From Bacillota bacterium (lineage in GTDB: Bacteria; Bacillota; Clostridia; Lachnospirales; Lachnospiraceae): 64,000 nucleotides of DNA. Shown here piece after piece: positions 36,829 through 45,528 of the stretch (positions are counted from its first letter, which is position 1; every line of letters starts with the position of its first letter). The DNA is taken from assembly GCA_023402845.1 (NCBI GenBank), contig JAEYFP010000020.1, positions 1 to 64,000 on the forward strand, written 5' to 3'. The notes under the pieces were generated by a model, which was not told where the DNA came from, ran no database searches, and saw only the letters and a list, made by a program, of their open reading frames with translations. Made by a program: the position numbers and the translations under genes.

Positions 36829-38430
36829 ATGATGATTAAAGTGTTACTTGTTGATGATGAAAATATGGCGCTGGAGTATCTGGAAACAATCATTCAATGG
36901 GAATATTACGGATTTCAATTGATTGGTGTGACGACAGATCCCGACCAGGCTCTGCGCCTGTATAAAAAATACAGGCCCAAGCTTGTTATAACGGATGTGA
37001 AAATGCCCGGCATGAGCGGATTAGAATTAGTAAATGCGATCCGTGAATATGGCGGGCAGTCGCACATCCTGTTTTTGTCTGCTTATAAAAATTTTGATTA
37101 TATCAAGCAGGCGATCCGTCTGAACATCGATGACTATTTACTGAAGAGCGATTTGGAGGAAGAGAGCTTTTTAAAAAAGATATTGAAGCTGAAAGAGGAA
37201 ATTGATAAAGAAGAGGCTAAAAACAAATATACGCTCGGTGTGATTCTGGAAACGCTGTTCAAGAAAAATATTCCGGAAGAGCATTATAAGCGGATGCTGG
37301 ACGAGACAGATTATATCCGGCTGCATAAAAAATATTATTATATGATTCTGGCCGAGAAAAATCCGCCGAAGTTTTTGGAAAAATATTTTACACAAAGTGA
37401 GCATGAAAATTATGAATATGAGTTTTTAGATGCGTGTACGGAGGCCGGAAGAGATAAAGAGCTTTGGCCCGTCACTGTCTTTGCGGTAAATGAGAACGAA
37501 TATCTGGCGGTGCTCGAGTCTGATGGGGGCGTAGTGGCGCAGAAGGAAATATTGGAGCAGCTCTATTATTACGCGCGCCGGGTTTTTCAGGCAATGAATA
37601 CGGGAAAGCAGTTGTTTCATCTGTATTATTCTGCGAACAGAATGTCAGTCCGTGAATTTGGCCGCTTTTATCCGGAAAATAAAAGCCAGATGTCACAGCG
37701 GTATTTAAAGAAAAAGGCAGAAATTACGGAGTTTGTCTCACAACTGCCGCAAAGCGGAGAGGGCAGGGAGCCTAAGTCGATTACCTCGGATGAGATTTAT
37801 CAGAAGATTAAGCAGCAGGATCAGGGAGCAATTTTTAACTATTTACAGACAATTAAAATTGCGATTGCCAAAGAGGATTGTTTTTCTTATTTATGGTATG
37901 TAAAAAACGGGTTTGAAGCGCTGAATCTGTATGTAGGCTTCCTTGCCGGAGAAAAAAGCGGCAGGCGGTTTTCTATTGTCGAAAACAGCACTTCGTATGA
38001 CTTCAGCGACCCCGTGCAGATGACCGGCTTTATTGAGCAGAAGATCAATGAGATCTGGATGATGTTTCATGAAAGTGAAAAGGAGATTTATTCTAAAAGT
38101 ATTTTAAAGGCCATTACCTTTATCAAAGAATTATATGATGATCCGCAGCTTTCTTCAAATATGGTGGCCGGGCATGTAAACATTTCCGCTTCCTGGCTGT
38201 CTACACGGTTTAAAGAGGAGGTCGGCATCGGCGTCAGTGATTATATCAACAGCGTACGGATCGAACAGGCAAAGAAGCGGCTCAAAAAATATGATGAGAT
38301 GGTTTATGAAGTATCAGAAAAGGTCGGCTTTACCTCAAGTCAGTATTTCAGCAGAATTTTCAAGGAATACGAAGGCTGTACGCCAAACCAGTATAAGAGA
38401 AACTGCAGTGATAAAAGGGAGCCGGTATGA
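36829..38430 (+). CDS. YesN-type response regulator (REC plus AraC HTH)
   Basis: The 533-residue protein has an N-terminal receiver domain with the acidic pair Asp9-Asp10 and phospho-acceptor Asp56 (TDVKMPG), a long middle region, and a C-terminal AraC-type double HTH (VAGHVNISASWLSTRFKEE; YEVSEKVGFTSSQYFSRIFKE; CTPNQYK). It works with the sensor kinase encoded next, their genes overlapping by ATGA. Position after the CUT2 importer suggests that this pair senses a pentose-containing saccharide and activates the importer operon. A start at the adjacent ATG 36832 is equally possible. Confidence 0.9.
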   Translation: MMIKVLLVDDENMALEYLETIIQWEYYGFQLIGVTTDPDQALRLYKKYRPKLVITDVKMPGMSGLELVNAIREYGGQSHILFLSAYKNFDYIKQAIRLNIDDYLLKSDLEEESFLKKILKLKEEIDKEEAKNKYTLGVILETLFKKNIPEEHYKRMLDETDYIRLHKKYYYMILAEKNPPKFLEKYFTQSEHENYEYEFLDACTEAGRDKELWPVTVFAVNENEYLAVLESDGGVVAQKEILEQLYYYARRVFQAMNTGKQLFHLYYSANRMSVREFGRFYPENKSQMSQRYLKKKAEITEFVSQLPQSGEGREPKSITSDEIYQKIKQQDQGAIFNYLQTIKIAIAKEDCFSYLWYVKNGFEALNLYVGFLAGEKSGRRFSIVENSTSYDFSDPVQMTGFIEQKINEIWMMFHESEKEIYSKSILKAITFIKELYDDPQLSSNMVAGHVNISASWLSTRFKEEVGIGVSDYINSVRIEQAKKRLKKYDEMVYEVSEKVGFTSSQYFSRIFKEYEGCTPNQYKRNCSDKREPV

Positions 38431-40229
38431 AACTGAAAAATAAATTGCTGATTTCCCAGATTCTTGTATTTTTTATTATATTTGCTATTTTCACGACGGT
38501 TTTGTCCAATATTATCTATACATCTGTGAGCAAAACCGATCTTGAAAACGTGATGAATTTGAATGAGCAGATCATGACACATATCGATCAGTATTTTGAA
38601 GAACTGCAGCGGTTTTCTCTTGTGGTGCGGGATGACGAAGGACTGAAGGAGCTGATCGGAAGCTATCATAAAAATCCGACAAGAGCAAATCAGGCGAAAA
38701 TCAGCCTGTATTTATCGGGAATCGGGCTCAGGGATCATGTCCGTTCCTATGAAATGCTCGGAATTTATATTGAAAGTAAGGATCCGAAGGGGGAGAGGAG
38801 CTTTACGACAGTCGGACTTTCCCAGGAGCTTAAACGGCATATCCGGGAGGTTCTGCCGGAGGCGGCGGCAAAGGAAAATAAAGACGGATTTCTTGATCCG
38901 TTCACTTACGAAGGAGAATCGGCCACGGTATTCGGAAATAAATTTAATATGGCGTACGGATATGTGAGCGAGTATGAACTGGAAGGAATCTCGGGCACTG
39001 TAACAGTGATTGCTTCTTTTGATCCAATTATCTATATTGCGGAGAGCATGAGCGATTATAGCAAGGACTATCTATTGCTGAACGGGGAAAACGACATCAT
39101 TGCACCCAGCGTTAAGCATTCCAAAATCAATGTTGAGCAGATATTGGAATCGGTTACGTACGGACGAAGCTACAGAGAGGGATTTGTTCGGGAGAAAAAT
39201 GCGGTTTCCGCCCTGCATTTTTCTAATTACGGAAACTGGAAGATTATTTGCAGACTGACCAGAGAGGATATTTTGGAAAATAACAGATCCCTGATTCTGC
39301 TTGACGAGCTGCTGGTGGCGATCTTTGGTATCTGCGTAATATTGATCATGATTCCGCTTGTGCAGAAATTTACGAAGCCTCTGTCAAAGCTGCTGGACCA
39401 GATGAATCAGATTTCAGCCGGAAATCTGAACGCCCGGGTGGAAATCACATCAAAGGATGAAATTGCCGAGGTAGGAAAAGCCTTTAACAGTATGGCGGAG
39501 CAGCTGCAGGTCAATATCGGACAGATGCTTGAGCAGGAAAAGCGGGAGCAGAAAATGAAATACAGCCTGCTCGTCTCACAGGTCGATCCGCATTTTATCT
39601 ACAATACGATGAATACGATCACATATCTGGCCCAAAAGGGCCGAAACAAAGATGTCATAGAAGTGAATAAGGCGATGATATCCATTTTAAGAGACCGGCT
39701 GCGGATTAAAATTGAAGATGCCTATGACACGCTGGAGCAGGAGCTTGAGGTGGTAAAGGACTATCTGACCATTCAGTCGTACCGGTATGCGGATACGTTT
39801 AAGGCACAGTTTTTTATAGCGGAAGAAACGAAATATCTGTTTCTTGCAAAGAATATTCTGCAGCCGCTCGTTGAAAATGCACTGTTTCACGGAATTTTAT
39901 GCAATAAGGATGAGGAGGGAGAGATTATCGGAGGCTGTATTAAAATCAGCACCGAGAAGGAAGGAGACTATCTGCTGATCCGTATCAGCGATAACGGAAC
40001 CGGTATTTCCGAGGATATTCTGGAAAAGCTTGAGACCGATGTGCCGTCTGTCATCAGGGGCGAGCATATCGGAATCAGGAATATCAAAGGCCGGATTCGG
40101 TATCTGTACGGGGAGGATTATACGTTTGATATCCGTTCAAGGGAACTGGAAGGCACAACAATCCTCATCAGACTGCCGCTTATTCGGGAAAATCTCACAG
40201 TTGCAATTGACAAATGCCCCGTGATGTAG
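38427..40229 (+). CDS. YesM-type sensor histidine kinase
   Basis: This 600-residue membrane kinase has one helix near residues 10-30, an extracellular sensing region of about 260 residues, a second helix near 290-312, a HAMP linker, then the kinase domain with His389 in QVDPHFIYNT and ATP-binding motifs LVENALFHGI and ISDNGTGI. It phosphorylates the YesN partner in response to an outside signal, probably via a sugar or sugar-bound protein. It starts within the stop of the regulator gene. Confidence 0.92.
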   Translation: MKLKNKLLISQILVFFIIFAIFTTVLSNIIYTSVSKTDLENVMNLNEQIMTHIDQYFEELQRFSLVVRDDEGLKELIGSYHKNPTRANQAKISLYLSGIGLRDHVRSYEMLGIYIESKDPKGERSFTTVGLSQELKRHIREVLPEAAAKENKDGFLDPFTYEGESATVFGNKFNMAYGYVSEYELEGISGTVTVIASFDPIIYIAESMSDYSKDYLLLNGENDIIAPSVKHSKINVEQILESVTYGRSYREGFVREKNAVSALHFSNYGNWKIICRLTREDILENNRSLILLDELLVAIFGICVILIMIPLVQKFTKPLSKLLDQMNQISAGNLNARVEITSKDEIAEVGKAFNSMAEQLQVNIGQMLEQEKREQKMKYSLLVSQVDPHFIYNTMNTITYLAQKGRNKDVIEVNKAMISILRDRLRIKIEDAYDTLEQELEVVKDYLTIQSYRYADTFKAQFFIAEETKYLFLAKNILQPLVENALFHGILCNKDEEGEIIGGCIKISTEKEGDYLLIRISDNGTGISEDILEKLETDVPSVIRGEHIGIRNIKGRIRYLYGEDYTFDIRSRELEGTTILIRLPLIRENLTVAIDKCPVM

Positions 40230-40246
40230 TACGCTGAAAGAAATAT

Positions 40247-40262
40247 AGTTCAGTCACTAAAC
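40247..40262. promoter_or_regulatory. XylR (ROK)-type operator upstream of xylB
   Basis: AGTTCA-N5-TAAAC, extended in an imperfect palindrome (AGTTCAGT-C-ACTAAACT, 7 of 8). It matches the two sites at 42946 and 43044 and lies 38 bases before xylB. Confidence 0.6.
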
Positions 40263-40299
40263 TAAATAATTTTACAGCGAACATGAAGGAGGCAATAAG

Positions 40300-41766
40300 A
40301 TGTTGTATATAGGGATTGATTTGGGAACCTCTGCGGTCAAAATGCTTTTGATGGACGGCTGCGGCGGGATCAGGAAAATCGTTTCAAAAGAGTATCCGAT
40401 CAGCTTCCCGCATCCGGGCTGGTCTGAGCAGAAACCGGAGGACTGGTGGGAGCAGACGCTTATCGGATTAAAGGAGCTGACAAGCGAATGCGATAAAAAT
40501 GAGATTGCCGGTATCAGCTTTGGCGGTCAGATGCATGGCCTCGTCGTGCTCGACAAGGAGGATCAGGTCATTCGGCCGGCAATTCTCTGGAACGACGGCA
40601 GAACAGGCAGGGAAACGGATTATTTAAATACGGTAATCGGAAAAGAGAAGCTTTCGGAATATACCGCTAATATTGCATTTGCGGGCTTTACCGCACCGAA
40701 GCTGCTTTGGATGAAGGAAAACGAGCCGGAGCTTTTTGCAAAGACTGATAAGATTATGCTGCCGAAGGATTATATTGCCTACAAGCTCTCGGGTGTGCAC
40801 TGTACGGATCTGTCGGACGCTTCGGGCATGCTGCTGCTGGATGTAAAAAATAAATGCTGGTCCAAGGAAATGATGGAGATCTGTTCGGTCAGAGAAGAGC
40901 AGCTTGCAGCCCTTTTTGAAAGCTATGATGTAGTCGGCAGTATCAAACCGGAGCTGGCAAGAGAGCTGGGTCTTCCCGCAGAGGTGAAAATCGTAGCGGG
41001 GGCAGGAGACAATGCGGCTGCGGCTGTCGGGACGGGTACGGTCGGTGACGGCAGGTGCAATATTTCTCTCGGTACGAGCGGTACGATCTTTATTTCCAGC
41101 AGGAACTTCTGTGTGGATGACCACAATGCACTGCATGCCTTTGCGCATTCCGACGGACATTATCATTTGATGGGCTGTATGCTGAGCGCGGCTTCCTGTA
41201 ACAAGTGGTGGATGGAGGATATCGTCGGCACGAAGGAGTATGGAAGGGAGCAGGAGGAAATCACGAGGCTCGGTGAGAACAATGTATTTTTCCTGCCGTA
41301 TCTGATGGGAGAACGTTCCCCGCACAACAATCCGGATGCGCGTGCGATGTTCATCGGCATGTCAATGGATACAACGAGAGCGGATATGACACAGGCAGTA
41401 TTGGAGGGTGTGGCATTCGGCATCAGGGACTCCTTTGAAGTGGCAAAAGCGCTCGGAATTAAAATAGAAAAGACAAAAATCTGCGGCGGCGGAGCCAAAA
41501 GCGCACTGTGGAAAAAGATCATGGCAAATGTACTGGGTATTACGGTAGAAGTCATCGAATCCGAGGAGGGTCCCGGCTATGGAGGCGCGATTCTTGCCGC
41601 TGTCGGCTGCGGTGAATACGCATCTGTTGAGGAAGCGGCAGAAAAGCTTGTCAAGGTGGTCGGTACCGTAGAGCCGGAGACAGAGCTTGTCGCCAAATAT
41701 GAAGAAAAGTATCAGCAGTTCAGAAAGCTCTATCCGACGGTGAAGGTGCTGTTCGGTTCCAGATAA
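40300..41766 (+). CDS. xylB: xylulokinase
   Basis: The 488-residue FGGY-family kinase phosphorylates D-xylulose to xylulose 5-phosphate, feeding the pentose phosphate pathway. It begins with the phosphate-binding YIGIDLGTSAVK, has ISFGGQMHGLV near residue 72, and the catalytic Asp237 in GAGDNAAAAVG. GAAGGAGG precedes the start. The XylR-type operator upstream and the ROK regulator gene converging on its 3' end (37-bp overlap) support xylulose as the substrate, although related ketoses handled by FGGY kinases are possible. Confidence 0.92.
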   Translation: MLYIGIDLGTSAVKMLLMDGCGGIRKIVSKEYPISFPHPGWSEQKPEDWWEQTLIGLKELTSECDKNEIAGISFGGQMHGLVVLDKEDQVIRPAILWNDGRTGRETDYLNTVIGKEKLSEYTANIAFAGFTAPKLLWMKENEPELFAKTDKIMLPKDYIAYKLSGVHCTDLSDASGMLLLDVKNKCWSKEMMEICSVREEQLAALFESYDVVGSIKPELARELGLPAEVKIVAGAGDNAAAAVGTGTVGDGRCNISLGTSGTIFISSRNFCVDDHNALHAFAHSDGHYHLMGCMLSAASCNKWWMEDIVGTKEYGREQEEITRLGENNVFFLPYLMGERSPHNNPDARAMFIGMSMDTTRADMTQAVLEGVAFGIRDSFEVAKALGIKIEKTKICGGGAKSALWKKIMANVLGITVEVIESEEGPGYGGAILAAVGCGEYASVEEAAEKLVKVVGTVEPETELVAKYEEKYQQFRKLYPTVKVLFGSR

Positions 41767-42893
41767 TCAACACCAAGAAAGCGGTTAATGCACACACAGA
41801 CACCGCCGAGCAAAATAGAAATATCCTGAAGACCGGATGGAACGAGTGTACAATACTTGTTCATCCGGTTTTTCAGTTGGGCTTCGATTTTCGTAATGAG
41901 ATCCGGAATGTACATCGTAAAGGAGCAGTTGATGACGATAACATCCGGATTGAAAATATTCAGCAGGTTATTCATGCCGACTGAAAGATACTTGACGAAT
42001 TGCTCGGCCATGGCGGCGGCATCCGGATCTCCTGCCGCATGAGCTGCGATAAAGTCGTCGATATAGGTGGAGGGTATTTTTTTAAGCCGCGCATAATCGT
42101 GCAGGATTGCGCGCTCGGAAGCATACTGTTCCAGGCATCCCTGATTGCCGCACGGACAGTCGCGTCCGTTTGCCTCTACAATGGAATGGCCGAATTCGCC
42201 TGCGTTTCCGTTAAAGCCGGTATACAGCTTGTTATTGATGATGATGCCGATTCCGATGCCGGAATGAACACTGATGCCGATCATGTTGGGCACGTTGTAG
42301 CAAAATGATTTTTCTCCGAGAACCGAAAGATTCGCTTCATTTTCCAGTGCAACGGGAATATGGAAAAAGTCCTCGAGCTTTTCCGCAAACGGGAGCTGCT
42401 CGTAATTGTAATAAGGAGTAAAGGTAATTTGATTTTCATGGATCACGCCGTGAATGCCGAGGCAGATGCCGACAACTCCGAACAAAGTGGAGGGCAGATC
42501 GCGGATTGTCCGTGCAATCAGCTCAATGACGCCGTCGATGACGTTGTAGCGGGAATAGCTGTTTGCATATTGCTTGAGACCGCAATTATTTCCCTTCAAA
42601 TCGGAAGTGAAAATCGTAATGAGGCTGACACCCAGATCGATAGAAATAATATGCCCGTGTTCCTTGCAGAATTCGAGCAGGATCGGCTTGCGCCCGAGTG
42701 ATGTGTCATCGCTTCCGATTTCGCGGACAAGCTGCTTCTCAAGCAGGTCGGCAACGATCGTTGAAATTGTCGCTTTTGTCAGACCTAATTTATTGGAAAT
42801 TGCCGCGCGAGAAATAGGTCCTTCATTGAGGATCGTTTCAAGCACGAGATGAGAATTGATGTCTCTGATTAATTCTTTGCTTCCGGTTATCAT
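41730..42893 (-). CDS. xylR: ROK-family repressor, XylR-like
   Basis: The 387-residue protein has an N-terminal winged HTH (SRAAISNKLGLTKATISTIVADL, about 28-50) and a ROK sugar-kinase-like sensor with the zinc signature CPCGNQGCLEQYAS. ROK repressors of this layout control xylose genes in Firmicutes. It is divergent from the DUF4867/isomerase genes and convergent with xylB, with matching operators at all three promoters, including its own. The inducer is probably D-xylose or a related pentose. Confidence 0.88.
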   Translation of the reverse strand: MITGSKELIRDINSHLVLETILNEGPISRAAISNKLGLTKATISTIVADLLEKQLVREIGSDDTSLGRKPILLEFCKEHGHIISIDLGVSLITIFTSDLKGNNCGLKQYANSYSRYNVIDGVIELIARTIRDLPSTLFGVVGICLGIHGVIHENQITFTPYYNYEQLPFAEKLEDFFHIPVALENEANLSVLGEKSFCYNVPNMIGISVHSGIGIGIIINNKLYTGFNGNAGEFGHSIVEANGRDCPCGNQGCLEQYASERAILHDYARLKKIPSTYIDDFIAAHAAGDPDAAAMAEQFVKYLSVGMNNLLNIFNPDVIVINCSFTMYIPDLITKIEAQLKNRMNKYCTLVPSGLQDISILLGGVCVCINRFLGVDYLEPNSTFTVG

Positions 42894-42945
42894 AATAAAA
42901 CACCTCTTTGTTTGGTTAGTGGTTGTTAACCAGTATACTCTATTT

Positions 42946-42961
42946 AGTTTAATAAGTAAAC
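42946..42961. promoter_or_regulatory. XylR (ROK)-type operator, xylR side
   Basis: AGTTTA-N5-TAAAC, followed by AAA as in the site at 43044. It lies 53 bases upstream of the xylR start codon and suggests autoregulation. Confidence 0.6.
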
Positions 42962-43043
42962 AAAGTTATAGAATAGATTTCCTCTGAAAACAAGAATAAA
43001 CAACTTGACTGCATTCGAAACAAGTGGTAGCATAAGAATAGTT

Positions 43044-43059
43044 AGTTTAGTCATTAAAC
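43044..43059. promoter_or_regulatory. XylR (ROK)-type operator, DUF4867/isomerase side
   Basis: AGTTTA-N5-TAAAC inside TTAGTTTAGT-C-ATTAAACAAA, 24 bases before the DUF4867 start. Confidence 0.6.
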
Positions 43060-43082
43060 AAATTGAGAAAGGAGTTCTTATC

Positions 43083-43697
43083 ATGAAGGTTTTAAGTGTG
43101 AATGACCCATCCTTTAGAAAGTATGGCAAAGTGATTAAAGGAATCGATTTCAGCAATATCATCGAAAAGATGGGTGATACTCCGCTGCCGGAGGATGTCG
43201 TCTATGTTCCTTCCGTCGCAGAGCTGGAGGCTTGCCCGGAGGCTGAGGCAGTAGCGGAAAGCTTATATGGCGGTATGCCCGTTCAGATCGGGTATTGCAA
43301 CGGTAATAATGAATTGCTGAATGCGGTGGAATACCATAGAGATTCTGAGATTAACGTTGCCGTAACGGACGCGGTCATGCTTTGGGGCAGTCAGCAGGAC
43401 ATCACGGATGATTTTACCTATGATACATCCAGGATGGAGGCGTTTTTGATTCCTGCGGGAACGGCGGTAGAATGCTATGCCACGACCCTGCACTATGCAC
43501 CCTGCAATGCGGGCGGCAATCGTTTTAAGGTTGTTGTGATTCTGCCGAAGGGTACGAATACGGATATCGAAAAGAGTACGGAATATACGCCGGAGGATAA
43601 GCTGCTGTTTGCAAGGAACAAGTGGCTGATCGGGCATCGGGATGCGGCGATCGCAGGTGCATTTAACGGACTTATCGGAGAGAACCTGCACGTATGA
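43083..43697 (+). CDS. DUF4867 family protein
   Basis: This 204-residue protein matches the DUF4867 family, cytoplasmic cupin-like proteins often found beside pentose or fucose isomerases. Visible features are VEYHRDSEINVAVTDAVMLWG and AFLIPAGTAVECYATTLHYAPC, which look like the metal-binding strands of a cupin barrel. A sugar epimerase or isomerase helper role is plausible but unproven. I chose ATG 43083 because GAAAGGAG lies upstream. It is first in a two-gene unit with the isomerase-like gene behind an XylR-type operator. Confidence 0.75.
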   Translation: MKVLSVNDPSFRKYGKVIKGIDFSNIIEKMGDTPLPEDVVYVPSVAELEACPEAEAVAESLYGGMPVQIGYCNGNNELLNAVEYHRDSEINVAVTDAVMLWGSQQDITDDFTYDTSRMEAFLIPAGTAVECYATTLHYAPCNAGGNRFKVVVILPKGTNTDIEKSTEYTPEDKLLFARNKWLIGHRDAAIAGAFNGLIGENLHV

Positions 43698-43804
43698 GCA
43701 GGGCCAGGCTATGATTGATTATGATATATTTTGATTAGTAAGAGAAAGAAATTATAAGATTAAAACGCAGTAACTATTTCACATAAATTCAGGAGGATCA
43801 AAAA

Positions 43805-45289
43805 ATGAATAACATTCCTAAAGTAAAAATCGGTATTGTGGCAGTTTCCCGTGACTGTTTTCCGGAAGAGCTGTCAGTCAACAGACGCAAGGCACTCGTT
43901 GCGGCTTACACAAAAAAATATGATGAGGCGGATATTTATGAATGTCCGGTATGTATTGTAGAGAGCGAGATTCATATGGTACAGGCACTTGAGGACATCA
44001 AGCAGGCAGGCTGTAATGCGCTCTGCGTTTATCTTGGAAACTTCGGACCGGAAATCTCCGAGACACTGCTTGCAAAGCATTTTGACGGCCCCGCTATGTA
44101 TATTGCCGCAGCAGAAGAATCCCAGAATGACCTTGTCGGCGGACGCGGTGATGCTTACTGCGGTATGCTGAATGCCAGCTACAATTTGAAGCTTCGCAAC
44201 GTAAGAGCGTATATTCCCGAATATCCGGTAGGGACAGCAGAGGAATGTGCGGATATGATTCATGAATTTGTACCGATTTCAAGAGGAATTATCGGACTTT
44301 CCGATTTAAAGATTATCAGTTTTGGCCCGAGGCCGCTGAATTTCCTTGCATGTAATGCACCGATCAAACAGTTATACAACCTTGGTGTTGAGATTGAAGA
44401 AAATTCAGAGCTGGACTTGTTTGAAGCTTTTAAGAAACATGACGGCGATCCTCGTATTGCAGACATTGTAAAGGATATGGAGTCGGAGCTTGGCACCGGT
44501 AATCAGAAGCCGGAGGTGCTTCCGAAGCTTGCGCAGTATGAGCTTACGCTGCTTGACTGGATTGAGGCGCATAAAGGCTACAGAAAGCATGTTGCGATTG
44601 CGGGCAAATGCTGGCCGGCATTCCAGACCCAGTTTGGATTTGTTCCGTGTTATGTAAATAGTCGTCTGACAGGCCGGGGAATTCCTGTTTCCTGTGAAGT
44701 GGATATTTATGGTGCGCTGAGTGAGTACATCGGCACCTGTGTCAGCGATGATATCGTTACATTGCTTGACATCAACAACTCCGTTCCTGCAGATATGTAC
44801 AATGAGTCGATTAAGGGAACCTACAGCTATACGCATCAGGATACTTTTATGGGCTTCCACTGCGGCAATACGAGCTCCAAAAAGCTCGCGGCCTGCTCGA
44901 TGAAATACCAGATGATCATGGCAAGAAACCTTCCCGAGGAAGTGACACAGGGTACGCTCGAGGGAGATATCGCTCCGGGAGATATTACGTTTTACAGACT
45001 GCAGAGCACGGCTGACAATCAGCTTCGCGCTTACATTGCCCAAGGTGAGGTACTTCCTGTTGCAACAAAATCCTTCGGCGGCATCGGTGTATTTGCGATT
45101 CCCGAGATGGGACGCTTCTACCGTCATGTGCTGATCGAAGGCAATTATCCTCATCATGGTGCCGTAGCTTTCGGACACTTCGGAAAGGCTCTTTACGAGG
45201 TATTCAAATATATCGGTGTGAATGTTGATGAGATCGGCTTCAATCAGCCGAAGGGAATGCTCTATAAGACGGAAAATCCGTTCTGCTGA
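43805..45289 (+). CDS. L-fucose/L-arabinose isomerase-like protein
   Basis: The 494-residue protein belongs to the FucI/AraA superfamily of metal-dependent aldose-ketose isomerases. It has the N-terminal Rossmann-like domain (GIVAVSRDCF) and a central and C-terminal region with CWPAFQTQFGFVPCYVNSR, ISCEVDIYGAL-like and FHCGNT elements that provide metal-binding residues. Shared operators with xylB suggest that it supplies a ketopentose to the kinase. L-arabinose isomerase would leave L-ribulose, which needs further steps, so D-xylose or D-arabinose type substrates are also possible. AGGAGG precedes the start; a strong terminator follows. Confidence 0.82.
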   Translation: MNNIPKVKIGIVAVSRDCFPEELSVNRRKALVAAYTKKYDEADIYECPVCIVESEIHMVQALEDIKQAGCNALCVYLGNFGPEISETLLAKHFDGPAMYIAAAEESQNDLVGGRGDAYCGMLNASYNLKLRNVRAYIPEYPVGTAEECADMIHEFVPISRGIIGLSDLKIISFGPRPLNFLACNAPIKQLYNLGVEIEENSELDLFEAFKKHDGDPRIADIVKDMESELGTGNQKPEVLPKLAQYELTLLDWIEAHKGYRKHVAIAGKCWPAFQTQFGFVPCYVNSRLTGRGIPVSCEVDIYGALSEYIGTCVSDDIVTLLDINNSVPADMYNESIKGTYSYTHQDTFMGFHCGNTSSKKLAACSMKYQMIMARNLPEEVTQGTLEGDIAPGDITFYRLQSTADNQLRAYIAQGEVLPVATKSFGGIGVFAIPEMGRFYRHVLIEGNYPHHGAVAFGHFGKALYEVFKYIGVNVDEIGFNQPKGMLYKTENPFC

Positions 45290-45330
45290 GAAATTTCGCT
45301 CAAAGCATTGAATTTGAATAATAAGTAATG

Positions 45331-45407
45331 AAAAATCCCATTTTTCAGTATCAAACGGCTTTGGGCAGCAGCGCCCTCCCGATACTGATCAAATGGGATT
45401 TTTTATT
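45331..45407 (+). terminator. intrinsic terminator after the isomerase gene
   Basis: Arms 45331-45352 and 45381-45403 pair (AAAAATCCCATTT with AAATGGGATTTTT, CAGTATC with GATACTG), enclose a nested GGGC/GCCC stem and end in a T-rich run. AAAAATCCC on the left arm could also serve the opposite strand. Confidence 0.75.
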
Positions 45408-45528
45408 ATATAGAAAATTCCTTCGAATTTCCTATATAACAAAATATTATGCGCAGCTACGCGCGCGGAACAAAAGCTGTGCTGCCGGAGTTGATGACTG
45501 CGAGATTGGGCGAAGCACACTTTTGTTT

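Noticed and set aside
44405..45178. Minus-strand frame of 257 codons opposite the isomerase-like gene
   Set aside because: No motif or start site; the plus-strand protein is full-length and conserved.
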